DNA from: Chlamydomonas sphaeroides
Lineage: Eukaryota; Chlorophyta; Chlorophyceae; Chlamydomonadales; Chlamydomonadaceae
DNA: 41,731 nt
Assembly: GCA_001662425.1 (NCBI GenBank)
Contig: BDDC01000709.1
Coordinates: 1,791 to 43,521, forward strand
Reading direction: 5' to 3'
Below, piece by piece: positions 39,305 through 41,731 of the stretch. Numbering within the stretch: the stretch's first letter is position 1; each line of letters opens with the position of its first letter. The position numbers and the translations under genes are program-made. The notes beneath the pieces were generated by a model. It was not told the origin of the DNA, made no database searches, and saw only the letters and a list, made by a program, of their open reading frames with translations.

Positions 39305-40057
39305 TTGGCAGGGGCCGCCGCCATGTCAGCCGCATGGCAGCCACCTGACCGGCCACCGTTGTCTCAGCGGCAGCAACCGCTATGGCGATGCGGCCTGTGG
39401 CCGCCACGGCCACGGGAGCAGGTGGCTGCGCGGGCGCGGGCGCAGCCCCAGAGGGGCCTGGAGCCACGGCCGATGTGGGGGCCGGGGTTGGGGCGCGACC
39501 GCCCGTCGGACCCTCCCCGCCACAGCATCCAGCACGCCCGGATCCCACCGGCCAAGGTGCGCATGGACCTCCCCGACCCCGCGGCCGAGCCCCAGTACAC
39601 GCCAGCGGCCCGCCGCCCCCGCGACCCCACACTGTGGCATCGCGACGCACCACAGCCCGACCACCCCACATACGTTATGAACAGAGCCACGGCCCGGCCC
39701 GCACGCACCTTTGACAGTGCGCGAGACAATTTTAAAAATTTGGCCAAAGCTGCCGCCAGCGTGCGGCAGCAAGCGACGCCGCTGCCCGGACTGTGGCGGC
39801 TGGTGAAGCGCCGAATCCTGAGCACCGGCGTCCCGGCAGCGCGCACGGCGACGGAACTGTGGGAGGATTACCACAGGAGCAGGGCACTGGCCTTAGACTT
39901 TGCCAAGGTGCACGAGCGCCTAGTAGCCATCACAGCCGCAGTTGCACGGTCGCCACTTTATGTCATGCTATGCAGCAGGCTAGTTGTTGTTGATGTAACA
40001 CGTTCGGCCCGACCCTACCATCAGTACAACATCCTTGGAACGAACCTAGCTAGCTAG
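39305..40057 (+). CDS. Possible plus-strand ORF, unknown product
   Basis: A 250-codon open frame whose first half (to about 39540) lies in extremely GC-rich sequence where several frames are open by composition. The second half is less biased and reads ATELWEDYHRSRALALDFAK and VHERLVAITAAVARS, which looks like a helical segment, and it ends with a stop at 40055-40057. No domain was recognised. It could be a terminal exon of a plus-strand gene, part of a transposable-element protein, or chance. Upstream frames at 38420-39304 are Ala/Gly/Arg-rich on all frames and are not supported. Confidence 0.25.
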   Translation: MAGAAAMSAAWQPPDRPPLSQRQQPLWRCGLWPPRPREQVAARARAQPQRGLEPRPMWGPGLGRDRPSDPPRHSIQHARIPPAKVRMDLPDPAAEPQYTPAARRPRDPTLWHRDAPQPDHPTYVMNRATARPARTFDSARDNFKNLAKAAASVRQQATPLPGLWRLVKRRILSTGVPAARTATELWEDYHRSRALALDFAKVHERLVAITAAVARSPLYVMLCSRLVVVDVTRSARPYHQYNILGTNLAS

Positions 40058-40164
40058 GGTCGCAAGTAAAGTATGTACGCATACCAAAGCCAGAGGAGTA
40101 CCTCCCCTGACCAAAGCACAGAGTAGTCACGGATCTGTTCCAAACCGCTCCTGCCATACGTTGA

Positions 40165-40187
40165 CTTGCCTGCCGCAAGCAGGCAAG
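40165..40187. repeat. Short hairpin, 9-bp arms
   Basis: CTTGCCTGC (40165-40173), a CGCAA loop, and GCAGGCAAG (40179-40187) form a perfect 9-bp stem just downstream of the stop of the possible plus-strand ORF. It might affect RNA 3' processing or be incidental. Confidence 0.6.
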
Positions 40188-40739
40188 GGCCTGCACCGCG
40201 CCACCACGCACGAGGCCCAGCCTGAGGGACAGCAGGGCGGAGGGGGGCGTGCAGGGGTTGAGCGGGAGTTCAACCGCCGGAAATGGATGGGCCGGGTGGT
40301 GACAGACGCAGCCGACGGGTTCGGGGGTGGAAGGTGGAGAAAATAAGCAGTGGACGACTGGACGTCAATGCCCTTCCACAGGCGATGTGGAGTGCAGACG
40401 CGGGGAGTGGTGTACGTTGGGCCACACACGCCGGGAACGGGAGGTTACGTATTCTTTAATATTTATGAAGACGGGTTGGACGGGATCGCGATGCAGACGA
40501 CCAGACAGCTGGCGGTTGGAGGGCCGGCCGAATGTATGAGATGGTCGGGTGGTCGGGCGGGCGTTCAGGGGGACAGCAGGCGGCCGTCAGACCGGCCGGC
40601 AGACCGGTTGACGGACGGGCTAGCAGTCAGAGAGACGGCCGGCCAGACAATCGGCAGCGGGCAAGGACGCGGGCAGTGAGTACACGAGGTAGGAGACGGA
40701 GGGAGGCACTGCCAAGACGGGTGTAGCAGCTAGCAGGGC

Positions 40740-40950
40740 GAGGCGACGGCTGCAGCGGGAGGTGGCGGCAAGGGGCGTGGCAAGAGGGCGAGAAGACGGC
40801 CGCGGCGGGGGGTGGCGGCAAGGGGCGTGGCGAAAGGAGGGGAACAGGCGTGGAGCGAGGAAAGAGACCGCGAGGAGCGTTGTGAGAGTAAGAAGATGGG
40901 TGTGGCGGGCGGCCGCGGCGAGGGGCGTGGCGAGAGGGGTAGATAGGAGA
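40740..40950. repeat. Degenerate G-rich tandem repeat (AGGGGCGTGGC core)
   Basis: Three clear copies of a block with the core GGCGGCAAGGGGCGTGGC or GCGGCGAGGGGCGTGGC, at about 40768, 40823 and 40914, are separated by AG-rich sequence. The plus strand is almost purely G/A/C here. No coding signal. Confidence 0.65.
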
Positions 40951-41022
40951 CGGACGTGACCACAGCCCTGGCATATGCTGGCGACAATCGCGTGCCGTCT
41001 CGTCAAGCCAGCACCTGTTAAC

Positions 41023-41396
41023 CTGGAGCACCAGAGGAGGTGTTTGCTGCAGGCCCACCGGCATGCCCTTGCCCTCACCGTTGTACCTGCGCAGGAAGTG
41101 GCAAGCAAGGCATGCATGTGTCTTGTGGTGCCCAGCGTTGATCAGCAGCCACGCCCAGGATGCAGCTCCTGACCACCTTATCACCCTACCTCCCCACCTC
41201 ACAGTAGTCACTCTCACGCACTGTACATCAATTTCCTTGTCTATTTTTGTAGAGATCCTGGGCCCCCTCCCCCTTCCCAGCTGCTGCCGTCCGCTTGTCT
41301 AGCCAGGACACGCACCCGGCCCTGCACTCACGGGCACTGCATCGGCACGATGACGTCGGGAAGGCCGTCGCCCGTCACCTCGGCCACCGCCATGTG
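41023..41396 (-). CDS. FG-GAP/VCBS-repeat protein, two exons (gene enters from the right)
   Basis: Exon 41332-41396 reads HMAVAEVTGDGLPDVIVP, then MQC, the canonical FG-GAP/VCBS calcium loop (VAEVTGDGxPDVIV). It leaves in phase 2 at gtgagt. Exon 41023-41086 enters in phase 2 and reads YNGEGKGMPVGLQQTPPLVL, the short connector usually seen between such repeats in algal FG-GAP proteins, before gttaac. The two exons are only part of a gene whose 5' part lies beyond position 41731. Its 3' end was not found between 41.0 and 37.3 kb. These proteins form integrin-like beta-propellers and are usually secreted or surface-bound. Confidence 0.68.
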
Positions 41397-41731
41397 CTGC
41401 CGCGACACGGGCGACATGCACAGGTAGGCTGTCATGACACAGTACGTCCATCGACAGAATGCAGCACGCTGCCAGTCCATTCCTTATCAGGTGCCGAGTG
41501 TGCGGAAAAGGTTCTGCTCGAGATGGCAGGAGAGCTATCCGTGCGTTAGCCCAGGCCATGGACAACCCTATGACAAAGCTGCAGCGGCTCTTCATGCAGG
41601 GCGTGGTGGGGGCCCGCGCGGTGCCCTCCCCGTTACTGCCTGTACCGCGAGCTGGCCCAGCAGCCGCTGCAGGCCCACTGGGCGCGGCTGTTGCTCCGCT
41701 TCTGGAATTCGCTGGTTGAGAGACGGGGCGC

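Noticed and set aside
38420..39680. Ala/Gly/Arg-rich plus-strand ORFs of 184 and 269 codons
   Set aside because: In this very GC-rich stretch nearly all frames on both strands are open, so length is not evidence. No motif or splice pattern supports them.

Overview
The window looks like nuclear DNA from a green alga of the Chlamydomonas/Volvox group. It is GC-rich and dense with small exons. On the minus strand these are joined by consistent GT-AG junctions (donors mostly gtgagt, gtgcgt or gtgggt; acceptors mostly cag). The introns carry minisatellites and CA tracts. The encoded proteins are secreted lectin, protease and PAN modules of the kind that are abundant in volvocine extracellular proteins. 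The group assignment is an inference; no marker gene is present. Long single-frame ORFs in the window are mostly shadows. The real coding signal is a chain of short minus-strand exons that I recovered by domain similarity, splice sites and phase bookkeeping.

Positions 37254 down to 142 (minus strand). The chain starts with a signal peptide and a KP-43-like subtilase (family S8). The subtilase has Asp, His, Asn and Ser catalytic positions, an inserted PA domain and a C-terminal beta-barrel (37254-30691). Several ricin-B-like beta-trefoil repeats follow (30613-29008). After a 164-base run of N (28717-28880), a compound unit recurs about eight times to the left edge of the window. The unit contains a Cys-framed acidic loop (CDGDG type), a box GCSxxxxTGxPxAPxxxCP, a CGLY...WxCN motif, and bulb-type (B_lectin) beta-prism repeats ending in a short WC segment. 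Between units 3 and 4 are PAN/Apple-like exons, one of them tandemly duplicated, and a complete SUEL-type galactose/rhamnose-binding lectin domain. A jelly-roll (PA14-like) segment lies in unit 5. Reading phases match across long blocks, so the simplest model is one very large gene for a secreted multi-lectin protease, still open at the left edge. A tandem array of smaller genes is not excluded, because several junctions remain unresolved.

Positions 37255-41731. The region upstream of the protease gene holds an AT-richer spacer, a very GC-rich stretch with a possible plus-strand ORF (39305-40057), degenerate G-rich repeats (about 40740-40950), and two phase-compatible minus-strand exons of an FG-GAP/VCBS protein at 41023-41396. 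That gene enters from the right.

How the parts may work together (inference): a secreted protease would be tethered to glycans of the cell wall or extracellular matrix by many lectin modules of at least three folds, with acidic loops possibly binding calcium. Volvocine subtilases are known as hatching enzymes (sporangin, VheA). A wall-remodelling role is therefore plausible but not shown.
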